A stretch of 64,000 bases of DNA from Arenicola marina (GCA_964019135.1 OZ025256.1:18607911-18671910); one strand, 5' to 3'. Positions 11,635-22,792 are shown, numbered from the stretch's first letter. Numbers and translations: made by a program. Notes: a model not told the origin generated them from the sequence alone.

Positions 11635-11826
11635 GGCTAATATCTGACCCAAACCGTCCTTCGGCCCTTTCAACTCGCGCTATTGTTATATTGGCTTGCT
11701 GCTACAGCCAAAGAATTTAAAGAACAAGAAGCGAAAGCGTGACGTAAAACGGTAACAAGACATGCGCGCGCGCCGCCTAGCGGGGAGGGTTAATCAGCGC
11801 TCCGTCCACTCAGTGCAGACGGCAAA
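11635..11826 (+). promoter_or_regulatory. CpG-rich region just upstream of the THAP exon, likely promoter/5'UTR
   Basis: Contains a CRE-like TGACGTAA near 11740, CG-rich stretches (GCGCGCGCGCC at about 11764) and no TATA box. It leads directly into the THAP start codon. Promoter status is inferred from position and composition. Confidence 0.35.
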
Positions 11827-11951
11827 ATGGACGCAGGTTGTAGCCGCTGGAAGTCCGGTCGTGGCACAATTTGTGCGGCATGGAATTGCCACAATTATAA
11901 AGGGACAAGAGGAGATATTTCCTTCTTTCAATGCCCCAGGGACAAAGAGAG
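11827..11951 (+). CDS. First coding exon of a THAP-domain (C2CH zinc finger) protein
   Basis: An ATG at 11827 opens a frame of 41 codons. After a short leader it contains the pattern CAAWNCHN followed by GDISFFQCPRDKER, which is the start of a THAP zinc finger: the Cys-x-x-x-x-Cys pair, then the conserved FF-x-x-P-x-D-x-x-R block. The exon ends at AGAG followed by GTAAGT, a strong donor, and in THAP genes an intron commonly interrupts the domain here. THAP proteins bind DNA and occur both as host regulators and as P-element or Kolobok transposase heads. The exon encoding the remaining Cys-His half was not found downstream to 14 kb, so this may be a gene with a long intron or an orphan exon. 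Confidence 0.65.
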
Positions 11952-12289
11952 GTAAGTGTCTTTTCTATGAGGTTTCGGCGAACAATTGGGATTAGTCCAT
12001 GACCATGTTTGTTTATGTTTTGACAGGCGAACTGTCATTGTCAACTGACTGTTTGACAGCTCAACCAGTGTCAACTGCGTGTGTGAAGATCTGTAAATTA
12101 GGCATTGTTATTCTGATCAGATCATGGATGTGGAATGTAGCCAAAGATATTTTCATTAATGCTTAGAGCATCTCCGTTAAATTACTGTTCAACTGTGTCA
12201 TCACACTTTTAACACTCTTTTTCCATGGCTATGCCTAGCCTAGACTATGCATGCAACCTAAAAATGCATCCATTTTTAGTGTCTACGCT
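11952..12289. other. Intron-like or intergenic sequence
   Basis: Follows the THAP donor site. No second THAP exon seen. Confidence 0.4.
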
Positions 12290-13330
12290 TCTTATCCCCC
12301 GCCCCCCTCCCCCTCCTCCCACGCCTCTTAGGGGGTTCCCGATTTCAAAGAAGCGAACCTTCAGAATAAAATAACCCGCAAGCAAAAGAAATCGTTAACA
12401 AAAATGGTTTATAAAAATCGAAAAAAAAACTCAGCCTGCAATACCCCCTCCCCTCTACGTCTCTACTCCCCCCAACCCTCCGTCGTTACCCGCCCCCATC
12501 CCATGCGTCTTAGCGGTCGGGTGGTGTCAATGAAGCAAACCTTTACACTAAAAAAAAAAACAATATTAATTAGATCTACAAGAAATCGTGACAAAAAATA
12601 TTAATAAAATCCCTCTGTAACCCCTTACCCCCCGCCCACCCCACCCTTACGCCCCGACCCCCTTCCTCCCACGCCCCCTAGGGGGTAGGTGATGTCAAAC
12701 AAGCGAACCTGTAGACTAAAATACCCCAGAAGCCAAAAAATCGGTAAAAAAATTGCTCTAAAAAATTGCTCTAAAAAATTGCTCAAAAAATTCCTCAGCA
12801 TGCCGACCCCCCCCTAAGGCCCTACCCCCCCCCCTTCCGCTGCTAACCGCTCCCATCCCACACCTCTTAGCGGTAGGGTGGTGTCATTGAAGCAAACCTT
12901 TTCACTCAAAAACCAATATTAAGTACAAGAAATCATTAAAAAAATATTAATAAAATAAAAAAAAAATCCCTCTGTATCCTACCCCGCCCCCCCCCCCCCC
13001 CAACCGTGGCCATACCCCCCTCCTCCCACGACCCCTAGGGGGTGGGTAATGTCAAACAAGCGAACCTGTAGACTAAAATAACCCTACAAGCCAAAAATGT
13101 CGGTAAAAAAATTGCTCCAAAAAATTCGAGCGCAAATTCCTCAGCATGCCGACCCCCCCCCCCCCCTACGGCCCTACCCCCGCCCCCCCCCTCCCCTACA
13201 GCTCTACCCCCCCCCCTTCCCCCCCATGGTCCTTAGGGGTGTGTGATGTCAAAGAACCTTTACACTGAAATAACCCACAAGCTAAAATAAATTGTTAAAA
13301 AAATATTTAAACAAAATCTGATCAGAATAA
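12290..13330 (+). repeat. C-rich tandem repeat, two alternating subunits, about 340-370 bp dimer
   Basis: Six similar blocks follow each other. Each has a C-rich stretch of CCCCCTCC type, a CTTAG(G/C)GG core, ATGTCAAA(C/G)AAGCGAACCT or GTGTCA(T/A)TGAAGCAAACCT, and an A-rich tail ending in AAAATATTAA or AAAAATTGCTC. Two block types (GGGGGTRGGT and GCGGTMGGGTGGT) alternate, giving about three dimers. No frame is kept between copies. Confidence 0.75.
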
Positions 13331-14860
13331 TTTTCTCCTACCCCCCATGACACCCCCCCCCTCCCCCGCCGACCCCACCACGCCCAACGCGTAACCCCAG
13401 GGCACCCTGGGAGTGCAGGGAGGCAGCAATACTACGGTACAGACCTGTGGAATCAAGCAGCTCAGAACAAAATTCGGTGAGCACCCTGGAGGGTTCGCCA
13501 GCGGCCTTCGTTCAGGCAGCAGGACACGCCCGTGCACACCTGGCTAGAGCGATGTAATAACCCTCACCGCTTGGTGGCGCCACCACGATCCTGTTACCGG
13601 GTTATAGATACGGCTTTCGCTTCTTTTCCATACAAGTTCTTTGCTACAGCTTGGTGTCGGGCCAAAAAATTCTCTTGTTATATGATTACGAGTGGACGGT
13701 CGCTAAAATGCTGTAATCAGACCCAAACCGCCCGGCTGCCCATTCAATCGACAATCGTTGCCATAGTGACATTCCATAGATGTCAGTGCAACATGACGTC
13801 ACGCCCCAAAAATTAAAAATGACCCGCCTACCTGCCTAGTTGCACGTGCCACGTTTCTTGGCAACGATATATGCTATCAGAATGAACTTAGTTGTTACGT
13901 AAGCGTGAGTATATTTACCAAATACATTTACCAAATATCGGACAGGTGTCGATTTCAATAATAAAGGATGCTTTTGCGTCGCAAACATGCTTTCTTAAAG
14001 TCCCTCTCTTGGGGGGGTATTTGTTACTAAACCACTTCCAAATATACATTTCCCAGTGGTTACTAAAGCCATTTATTAGATGCAATTATTTTACAATGTC
14101 TCTTATGCCATAAATATTAATATCTAAAGTCACCAAAATAAACTCAAGCAGCGAACGATTCATTTCCAAACCCCCGCCCAGAGTGGAGATTTGTGACGTC
14201 ACAAGATGAACCGGTTTGAGTGCGCTTCGCTCGCTTCGACTGCCCGCGGTGTTTGAATGAATGTACGTGCAGCAGGGAAGCTCTAACTTAGATGTTTATT
14301 TCGGTTAACATTAACTCATGATGAACATTTGCCACATGTAGATCTAGATAGACCTAGATCTATGACATTAGAGGTGTGGCCTTGTTGGTTAGAGCAACAT
14401 TCGTGACAATGACTCACAGACTGTTACCGAAAACAAACTGCCAGTGTGTTGCCAGACTACGGGCTACGTTTCTTCCCCAAAATGGAAAGGGTGGGCTAGG
14501 CTACAGTAGGGGACGGGCCGTCTCGGGGACGTCCGTCCAATCGTAGACATACAATCTAGATCCAGGGCTAAATGTATGTACTAGAAGAAGTTCTTTATGC
14601 ACATCAAAAGGGAGGGAGGGCGGCATTTATCAGCCTAGCATAACAAGCACGCAGCGTACTAATCTAGACATACGATTCATCACGTACATTTTATAGTAAG
14701 TTAATACTTGTTGAAACCCGAACGTTATGGTGTCCGGTTGGGACAAATAACTAAGTAGCTTTCACCAATTTGTCTGTTGGTCGCCCAATTAATATTTTAT
14801 TTGATTATAAGACATATTTGTAGGTTTTTGATCTAGATCCCATGTGATTATAAGCATCAC
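13331..14860. other. Gene-free stretch
   Basis: No supported gene. A tRNA A-box-like string (TGGCCTTGTTGGTTAGAGC) at about 14377 has no matching B box. CRE-type TGACGTCA motifs occur near 13793 and 14193. Confidence 0.4.
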
Positions 14861-14921
14861 TTTTTATGATTGAGGCGTTCGCACTACTGTTTTGCGAAGG
14901 GTGTTTTGAGGTTTTCAACTT

Positions 14922-15119
14922 TTACAGTTCCTTAGCAATCTCCAGTCGAGATGGCTCGAAGCGATACGTACGGCGGCAGACCACATGCTCCGGTTGCCCG
15001 AATACCTCCACTTGTTCTTCTTCACCCTCACTATCCTTAATTCCAAGTAATCTCGCTGGCATAGCTGCATCCCGATCGATGCGGAAGGACGATGGCCCTG
15101 CTATAGACGCCATGCTCAA
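14922..15119 (-). CDS. Possible first coding exon of an unknown protein
   Basis: A 65-codon minus-strand frame begins at 15119; a second ATG two codons in has the better context. The product is hydrophilic with an acidic patch (DSEGEEEQVEV) and ends in SRLEIAKEL. A CRE-type TGACGTCA lies about 45 bases upstream at 15162-15169 and no TATA box is present, as in many housekeeping promoters. I do not recognise the protein and the frame has no homologue in the window. It could be an exon of a gene reading to the left, or chance. Confidence 0.3.
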   Translation of the reverse strand: MSMASIAGPSSFRIDRDAAMPARLLGIKDSEGEEEQVEVFGQPEHVVCRRTYRFEPSRLEIAKEL

Positions 15120-15174
15120 AAGTCGCGTTTACCGTATTGCGCACGGAAACCGGTTCATCTTGTGACGTCACGAA

Positions 15175-15534
15175 TCAATGAAAAAGTTGCCCCTGTCTAT
15201 CTTCTACGTTTTTGGGTAGGTCTGTGATAAAATGGCTAATATTGTTAATATTGGTGGCAAATAAATTCAGTGCGTATGGAATTTCGTTAATATAGTGCAA
15301 ATGGATCAAATATATGCAAAGTAACATAGGACATAAGAGATGGACTTTAACAAAGACAATAAGCGGTTTCCATAAATACTTCATAATATAAAAAAAATTA
15401 TCAATAGACTGTACATGTTAATAATCGAAAACCGGAAGAACAAATTTCTGCCGCACTACACAAATGTGGAAAGGCTTGCGATTTGCGGACAGTCAGTCGC
15501 AAAATGCTTTACTTTGATCGTTGCGTGCGGAAAT
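15175..15534. other. Gene-free stretch
   Basis: AT-rich, nothing recognised. Confidence 0.4.
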
Positions 15535-16261
15535 AGGGCTATAAAGTCTCGTTCGCTTAGACGTCCGGTTTACTCATTTTGGGGACAAACAAACGAAGCA
15601 CGTGTTCGGAACGAGTTTAGAAGCTCTGCGCACACTGGCATGCTGACTATCTGTGACGTAGGCGTGACGTGTATGTTACGCAAAGAGAGAGACCGGGAAC
15701 CAGACTACCTGCGCAAGAGTCAGGCGCCGAGGGGTGGGTCCATTGCGGAAGGCCTAGCGATATGATTCAGAATATTTAGGAAATATAGCTTAACAAAACG
15801 GATAGACGACATATTTTTTATTCGTTTGCGCCATCACAATGACCAATATTTGTTACGACGGGACAATACGACTGAGAAACTAACGTTTTTTTTGCATTTC
15901 CTACGAAAACGAGGCATTATGACGTCACACGGATTCTCCCCGAGTGACAACGTTGGCGCAACGCTTCAAACAGAAAACTTACAGGAATTAAGAAACTTGG
16001 TCTTATCGTGATCCAAAAGTGATACGAAAACATCCAACTGGTCTTTCCTTGTATATTCCCAAAGTTCTGCGCTTCATCGCCTCCAAATATTTTAACGTAT
16101 ATCTCTCATAGCCATGTTTAGTGAAATGGTACTCATAGTCTTTAGAATAAACCTGGAAAGAAATTGACTTATAGCTGCCTATTCTTCAACATGGAGCACG
16201 TGTGTTTGTTTGTCCCCAAAACTGAAGTCTCGCGGCCCGATCGCGAGAACTGTATAGCCCC
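15535..16261 (-). mobile_element. Non-autonomous DNA element, AGGGCTRTACAGT family, 727 bp
   Basis: Left end AGGGCTATAAAGTCTCG (15535) and right end CGAGAACTGTATAGCCCC (16261) are inverted repeats with small differences. Both termini share the subterminal block TTTTGGGGACAAACAAA with the longer relatives at 2523 and 26536. The body is the reverse complement of the truncated copy at 8591-9190. It has no transposase. Confidence 0.75.
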
Positions 16262-16880
16262 AAGAAACCAAAGAAGCAGAGACAAGTTAACGCCTTAAAT
16301 TTTCGATTCAACTCGTAATTATAGTAGTAGCGAGAGTTTTGCACGGCGTTAGGCATTTCATTGCCCCGTCATCAAGCTGTAGCAGCCCTTCATTTTTATT
16401 ATCCGCCCTCCGCCTCGCAGCCTCTGGCGGATAATGCAAAATTGACATTGTTACTGGCGTTGTTACTGGCATTATTGTTATATTAACAACCCCCCTCTCC
16501 CTCCCCGTACACATTCTCACAGAAGTATACGTCATAGCCTGCACGCATGCATAATGAGGGACGATTAAACTAGTCAACTACAGACATTCCATGTTACGGA
16601 GGGTAAAGAGTGGCGGGAGGGTGTTACCCTAAGAAACACAGCTTACCCGATGACAGAAACAAGTCTCGCCAAAAACCACCATGTGTGACTAACGTGGGTG
16701 GCCGTACGACGATTGGCTGAGGACAACCAAATAGGTCCAGCTTCTGCATGGGTCCAATGCGACATTCGTGACATGAATCTGGATATAGTCCTATTAGAAA
16801 TAATTGTCATTATCTAGCTCATATGACGCGTTAAAACATCAAGAAAGTAGAAAGTAGTCAACTGTATGTCCCATTCCTAC
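16262..16880. other. Gene-free stretch
   Basis: Nothing recognised before the retroelement remnant that starts abruptly at about 16881. Confidence 0.45.
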
Positions 16881-17427
16881 TCAATACCTTCCCCAATTAG
16901 CGGGCGCAATTAGGGCTATGCAGAATCGTCAAACGGGGTATACTCCAAATATGATGATGCTTGGCCGGGAAGTCCTACAACCCATAAATATCCTGATGAA
17001 CTCTCCTGACGTCCACCCACAACATCAACCAACGGATTATGTCAAAGAATTAAGGGAGACTTTAGGGACAATGCATCATTTTGCTAGGGAAACCCTACAA
17101 ATGGCAAAGGTCAGGCAGAAGAAGGATTATGACCTCAAAGTCCACCAGAGATCGTATGAGATTGGCGGCGTGGTATATAACGACTCCGCCACCAAAGGCG
17201 GTCAGTGTAGGAAACTGAAAGCTCCATGGAGAGGCCCCTACTTAATAATGCAGGTACTAACACCTGTACTGTTTAAGATTAAAGATAAGAAACACCAGCC
17301 TGTTATTCATCATGACCGTCTCCGCATAAGTGAGCCCAGGGTCATCCCCCTGAGAATGCGCCACACCTTATTAAAATTGGACAGCACAAATGCAGCTAGT
17401 CGTGGAAACTCTGACATAGAACACTGA
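16881..17427 (+). pseudogene. Ty3/gypsy integrase C-terminal part (5'-truncated)
   Basis: The frame enters at QYLPQLAGAIRAMQNRQTG (about 16882) and continues with YTPNMMMLGREVLQP, the typical end of the gypsy integrase core. A Lys-rich helix (MAKVRQKKDYD) comes next, then the post-core chromodomain-like fold with LKAPWRGPYLIMQVLTPVLF and VIHHDRLRI, ending at TGA 17425-17427. The zinc-binding N-terminus and catalytic core with its D,D,E residues are absent; upstream sequence is unrelated, so the element was cut off here by deletion or recombination. The preserved frame is uninterrupted. A separate frame with C2H2 fingers and TatD motifs follows after about 170 bases. Confidence 0.85.
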
Positions 17428-17597
17428 TGACTGATACTGATGACATCGACATTTCTGTCATATTTAATGACGATCGTACTCAGACGCAGAATCAAATTTA
17501 ACCCAGTCTTTCTAAATTGTCTAATGACGTTGATACAAATGATAACCTTCTGATAACCTTCTGAACCTTTCATTCCAATTTCGTTCAGACACAAATC

Positions 17598-18802
17598 ATG
17601 GAGGAATCTGCTTTTGTACCTGACTATGACGAAACCGGGCTTGGCGAGTCTCCAACTTCCCAACCCAAGCCTAGGAAAGCTTCCTGTTGCCCCATTTGTG
17701 ATCGAAGACATAAGCATCTCAAACGGCATTTGTTTAAAGAGCATATGCCTTGGATGTTGGTTATGCCATAAGCAAAAAAGTCAGAAAACCTTTTTGGATC
17801 GCCACATTAATCAATTATCCCATGAGGGTGGTCCTTTTTCAGAAACACATTTTGAGGAATATCTGACTAACGCCGAAGTATTGATAAGCAAAATAGTTAG
17901 CTGTCTGAATTTGACAGACATACATCAGTTGATAATGCTGATTGTGTCCCGTGACCTCATCCCATCCTACACAACTTTTTGAAACTCCACATGATGGTTT
18001 GTTGGCAGATTTGGACTCACGACTGGGCATAGATCTAAATTCTAGCGCAGTTGCTTCCTTATTCCCCCTTTTCCCATCGCCACCTTCTATCTCCCATGTA
18101 TTACTCCATTGGAGAGTGTTGGCACATGTTTGTGGTATGGAGCCTGGATTAATCGAGCTAGCCAATAGTGTTAACCCGACAGCTGTTGCAGTGGATTCAC
18201 ATTTTCATTTAGATCTGTTATTTAAGGTAATATAAGTGGATATTCGTCCTTACGTGATATATTGCTAAGGAGTCCCGTCAGTGATCCTACCTTCAAATTG
18301 GGGTTCTGTGTGATCAATTATTGTTTTCCTGGGAACCGGCCCAACACTGCCACTCTAGAAGGCGTTTGTGAAGATGAATGTATCAGACTGTCGGTTGGGC
18401 CCCATCCTCGCTTTGCAGCCTTAGGTAATGCAACTAATCTTGAAATTATCCATCAATGATTGGATCATCCCAAAGTAGTCTCCGTAGGAGAAGTGGGGCT
18501 TGGCTACACAGGCAGTCAGTTCTCGAAGAAATTGCAGAGAAAAATAATGGAGATATTTTTGCACATTGCTTTGTGTAGAAATCTACCTATTGTACTTCAC
18601 TGTGGGGATGAAGGTATGGGGCAGACAATCTCTGACTGCTTCAATATTGCCAGAAATATGTTGCACGGCAACCACAAGATCCATCTGCATTGCTTCACAT
18701 GGTCGATGAAGGAATATGAAGAGTGGAGCAATGCTTTCTCAAATACGATTTTCGGGTTTACTGCTCTAGTGTTGCGGGAGAGGAACCCTTTAAACTCTAT
18801 TA
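17598..18802 (+). pseudogene. Broken ORF: two C2H2 zinc fingers plus TatD-type metal-dependent nuclease, downstream of gypsy integrase
   Basis: ATG 17598 leads to a finger CPICDRRHKHLKRHLFKEH (C-x2-C-x9-H-x4-H). After a frame change a second candidate finger follows, CWLCHKQKSQKTFLDRHINQ then LSH. A further shift near 17945 leads to AVDSHFHLDLL, the N-terminal metal-binding His-x-His of TatD. Then come SVGPHPRFA, VVSVGEVGLGY (metal Glu present, usual GLD altered to GLG), LPIVLHCGDEG and IHLHCFTW, each a TatD signature. At least three frameshifts and an in-frame TGA at 18457 disable it. The last part, expected to carry the final Asp, is missing because a Tigger-like end starts at 18803. TatD enzymes are Mg-dependent DNA exonucleases/hydrolases. 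The position after pol suggests a captured gene of the retroelement. Confidence 0.75.
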
Positions 18803-19150
18803 CAGTAAAACCTCCCTAAGTCGACCGACGACGGGACTGCCGCTCATCGATCGACTTTGGGAGGTGGTCGGGTTACAGAATATCAGCGAGCTCTGTGAAA
18901 TCAGGTCCATATGGCAGAGTCTAAATTCTCGCTATCAACACAGAGCCGAAAGCGCTTGCGACTCGGTTCTTCATTAGCCTCGTATGCCATAATGTAATCA
19001 GCTTTACGTTTCACTTTGAACTGTTGATTTTCCGATGCCAAAGATATCAGCAAGCTGCTGATTGCTCTTGCCCCCGAGTTCCTTCGCGCCGATGAGTTCT
19101 ACCTTCCCTGAATGTGGAAGCTCCTTCGCATTTTTCCGTGTTGCTGCCAT
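18803..19150 (-). pseudogene. Tigger/pogo-type transposase N-terminus with adjacent terminal repeat
   Basis: On the minus strand, ATG at 19150 opens MAATRKNAKELPHSGKVELI and LADIFGIGKSTVQ, a helix-turn-helix (CENP-B-N/psq type) typical of Tigger transposases. After a frame change DYIMAYEANEEPSRKRFRL follows, the usual second part of the DNA-binding region. The coding piece then stops and the terminal repeat CAGTAAAACCTCCCTAAG (plus strand, 18803) follows with TA before it. The whole DDE domain is deleted, so this is an internally deleted copy. It interrupts or truncates the TatD frame. The other terminus was not found. Confidence 0.75.
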
Positions 19151-20286
19151 GACGCTCAGTGAGATAATTATTCATAAGACTAATATCCATGCCTTATATA
19201 GCCGCTACTTCTATCTTTTGTGTGTGTTGTAACAAGAGGGAGTTTTGTTATCAAGATCATCGAAGTTCATGCCGTTCACAGGTGTATTGCTCGATTGTAT
19301 GTGTTTAAAAGGTATCGAGTTTTGTGATCAAGATTATCAAAGCTTCAATGCATACTTTAACAACCTATAACAACGTGCAAATATGTTTCACACATTTTAA
19401 GAGTGCTATCCAGTCCACAGGCGTTATATTTGTATATTTGAACACTGCACTATAGTTAAGTATATGTAATCCTTGATAGTACACGTATCGGCTAGGATAC
19501 CTCTGAAAGTTTCACCTGTGGTTTTTATAACTATCTTTGTACTTATTAAGGCCACTTTAAATTCACGTTAACAGATTGACAAGTGTATGTAGGTACGTGC
19601 CGGGAACGAAGTAGTTGAGATGCTTCTGATCCTTTTATCCCACGTCAATATTTATGTATACCTTAATCTATATTATATATGTATTGCTCGAATATTCGCC
19701 TTCTAGTAACAGTACTGTGGGGGAGCGGAAAATGATGTATATTGTCGCACAATTTAGGGCTATCTAGTTATAGCGGTTGACTTAATTATTTTATATTGAT
19801 GAATAAGTCTATATCTTTAAAAAAAACATATGACGGGAGAGAGTGTAGTATCGGGCAAAAGTAAGGTCAATTGGGGTGACCCTGAGCGCCCTCTAACTTA
19901 TAGATGCAACCCCTAGCGGATAGTACTGGAAGCAGACGCGCCCCCTGGCGATCGAGACTGCAGGCCGGCAGTGTGGAACTAGACGGCAGGCAACCAGCAC
20001 GGCGGGACACCCGAAACAGGAGTTCTGTTGTGTCGGCCAGCATCCACCTCAAGTATTCCTGATACGATTGGCACTGCATATAACCAGTGAGTAATCCCAA
20101 AGATGACGAAGATGATTTAATAACTTGCTGTTATGAAAATGCACACCACAAGGCATATCAAAACACGCCTTTTCGTCGTTTTTATATCAAGCCATTGTTG
20201 TGATGCTTGTCATCGTACCAAGACAAACAATCAACTGTTATAGCAATGCGAATGCCCCCTATATTTAGATAAATCCATCTGATAGT
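19151..20286. other. Gene-free stretch
   Basis: No gene seen. The C-terminal part of TatD does not resume here. A GCGCCCCCTGGCGA palindrome-like string lies near 19937. Confidence 0.45.
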
Positions 20287-22432
20287 ACCACCCAGGTCGC
20301 CGGTAAGTACACAATGTAACCATCACTAAACGACTGACATGGATTGGATTCACGTTACGTATGATAAACGGAAATGCCGAACATACGCAGTCAATCATAT
20401 CGATCATAAAGAACATCTTGTGAAGCAGCCATATGGCATACATATTCGGATGAACAGGACTCATTGTATTTTGTTTTGCTGTGTGTCAGTGACCAACGCC
20501 GTGTGTGATGCCAACGGTGACGCGCTGTGTGCTCCTGATGTCTGCTGCAACTGTGGCACCCTCGTCTGTGCATGCTGCCCCGCCGGAGTGAGTGCATAAG
20601 CTGATTTGGATCATGTGCTCAATTCCCACTGATCTCTACATTTGAGGGTAACATTAACCTACGTGATTGAATCGTTTAAGTTATTGTGTTTGTGAATGAG
20701 TGTATACAAATCACTGCACTCTGGGGTGAAGGGCGATCTGTCATATCCTATGAAATATATACAATTAGGTTTATCTCTAGATTCTTTGGCTTACGGCAGA
20801 ATGGTTGATAATGGCATGTCATACAAGCGTCTCTCCAAAACTCTAGACAATGGCAAATGCATATATTTGCCCATAAATATGTAACTGATCGATTAGATTA
20901 CTTTGATTGGCAATGGTAAATAATAAATTATTTGCTATTACAGGATTTTCTATAGTGCAGATTTTTAATGTAAATATTTTATGGAAACAACCGTATTTCT
21001 AATATTCAAAAATAACGTGGCATATATATACTCATATTGTTTTCCTGCAGACTACCTGCCTGGGAGAGGGACAGTGCAGTGCTCTTACCGGTTATAACGT
21101 CAATCTCTGAGTAAGTGAAATTATAGTCATCATTGATTTACGTAATAAGAATGCATCATGCTTTCGCGAAAATCCGCTAGTAGCATCAAACAAATTATTT
21201 ATTATTTAAGGAAACATAGAGCCAATATACAGGCAGAGAACAGTCAGGTTGCGGTCATTTGTTGTGACGTCAGAACACTGATGTAGCCCGCCTGCTAATT
21301 CAGGAATCAGCCGGTTCATAGTATGGACATGTTACATTGGGGCCGGGAGCTGCACGCTTTCGTATGGATACACTCGCCCGGTGGAGGGCGTGTCTATTGT
21401 CATGTCATGAACATTGTCATGTTCGACGGAACCAAGTTGACCCAGATCTTTTCTTGATGGGCCAGGAACCAGACAGTATACAATACAAATTAATTGCAGG
21501 TTGCTTCGTACGTTTAGCCATTTTGTTTTCTACTTTTAGATGGATGGCGTGCTGTAAAACAATTGGTTGTATACAGTTGAAACAATAAACTCATCGTCAA
21601 CTACTTCTTAGTTTAGTTTTGCCTGTATTTTTGCCACACATTCTCAATCAACATATCCACACATTATAGTACTTATCTTACGTATTCTGGAGCATATGGT
21701 TGACTCTCGGTTTTGAGACATTTCGGGCATTTGTAGTATGCAACGTACGCAGGCAATCTAGCGGGAAAATGAGGAAATATATAGTCCTTTTAGATAACTC
21801 GCATATATGAGGACGACGCAATTGCTGATAGCATTGGACAAATATACACACCTTATGACAAAACAAAGACGCGACCGCATAAGATAAACGCTCAGTATCA
21901 ATACCTTTCAAGAAGAAATATTTCCGAAAATTGAACCCATGGCACGATGATAATGAAGCTTTTATAGAATACTAATAGGCCGTTGGTAAGCGATAAGGCT
22001 ACGCCGTATGCCAAATGAAATGATCACACCGGGTCTGTCTTGTGCATTTAGGGGCAACGTAACTAGCCAAGTCTGTCACTTTGCAATCAGCCGCCATCTT
22101 CTCCCGAGTGTTCCGTGCTGATTTGAACGCCGGACTATCGTCATGTAGAATGAATGCGCGGGTAATAAAACAATAAAATAACAAAATAATAAACAACCTT
22201 TAACAGAAAAACCCAAACCATTTAAAATATAGTTTGCAGGTTTATATATATATATACTTTCTCCTTTAATCATTTCATTTGTTCTGATAATATATCGTTC
22301 ATATGTGTCGCATAATAAGATTTCCAAACTTCTGCTCAGTCACGATCAGTTTATATTGGACCTAGGAGTCCGGAGCCTCCTATCACTGTTAAAAGACATG
22401 ATAAATGTATCAAGAAACAGTTTTATAACACA
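20287..22432 (+). repeat. Inverted, partial copy of the 5.5-6.7 kb gene unit
   Basis: Reverse complement of the gene half of the units at 31.9-52.4 kb. Homology begins abruptly inside the signal-peptide exon (CCACCCAGGTCGCCG followed by GTAAGT at 20303) and runs through coding exons 2 and 3, the 3'UTR exon and its downstream flank to about 22432. Promoter, 5'UTR and start codon are missing, as is the 18-bp minisatellite. Confidence 0.85.
20490..21110 (+). pseudogene. Cysteine-rich secreted peptide gene, copy 1, signal-peptide exon broken
   Basis: Exon 2 (20490-20587) and exon 3 (21051-21110, ending TGA) keep intact splice sites, frame and all 10 cysteines. Compared with copies 2-5, exon 2 has a Gln-to-Val change just before the first Cys and a Ser-to-Ala change between the second and third Cys. 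The 3'UTR exon (from about 21540) and AATAAA (21584-21589) are present. Upstream, only the last 16 bases of the signal-peptide exon survive before the duplication breakpoint at 20287, so there is no start codon and no TATA promoter. It could be expressed only if a new 5' exon were recruited. Confidence 0.75.
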
Positions 22433-22792
22433 ACGAGATTGCGTCACCCGTAGGGTGAGATGACGTAAAATGTAAAATCCAGATTATGTCTTCGGTCCAC
22501 TTCAATGATCTTGATCTTAACAGTTGACTTGACTGTGACTTTGACCTGTGACCTACAGACGCCGTTAACGAACTTGCTCGGATATCGATGAGTAAATTTA
22601 CACGACGAAATGTTGCGTTTTGTGGCCTACGCAGAGTGCACAGACACACCCCGAGATCCAGATTTGACCATTCATATCCGTGTTTAGCCCCTTAGATTCA
22701 GATTTGATACCTCACCCATATTGACCCCTCAGACCCGGCAGCTCTATAACTGTCGTTATAGTGAGCATCCTCTCAAATGTTAGCCCCATCCC
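22433..22792. other. Spacer
   Basis: Nothing recognised between the inverted copy and the CTATAG array. Confidence 0.45.

Noticed and set aside
14365..14450. tRNA A-box-like TGGCCTTGTTGGTTAGAGC
   Set aside because: No B box and no cloverleaf downstream.
16912..16925. AGGGCTATGCAG as another transposon terminus
   Set aside because: It encodes RAMQ in the gypsy integrase and lacks the subterminal block of the family.
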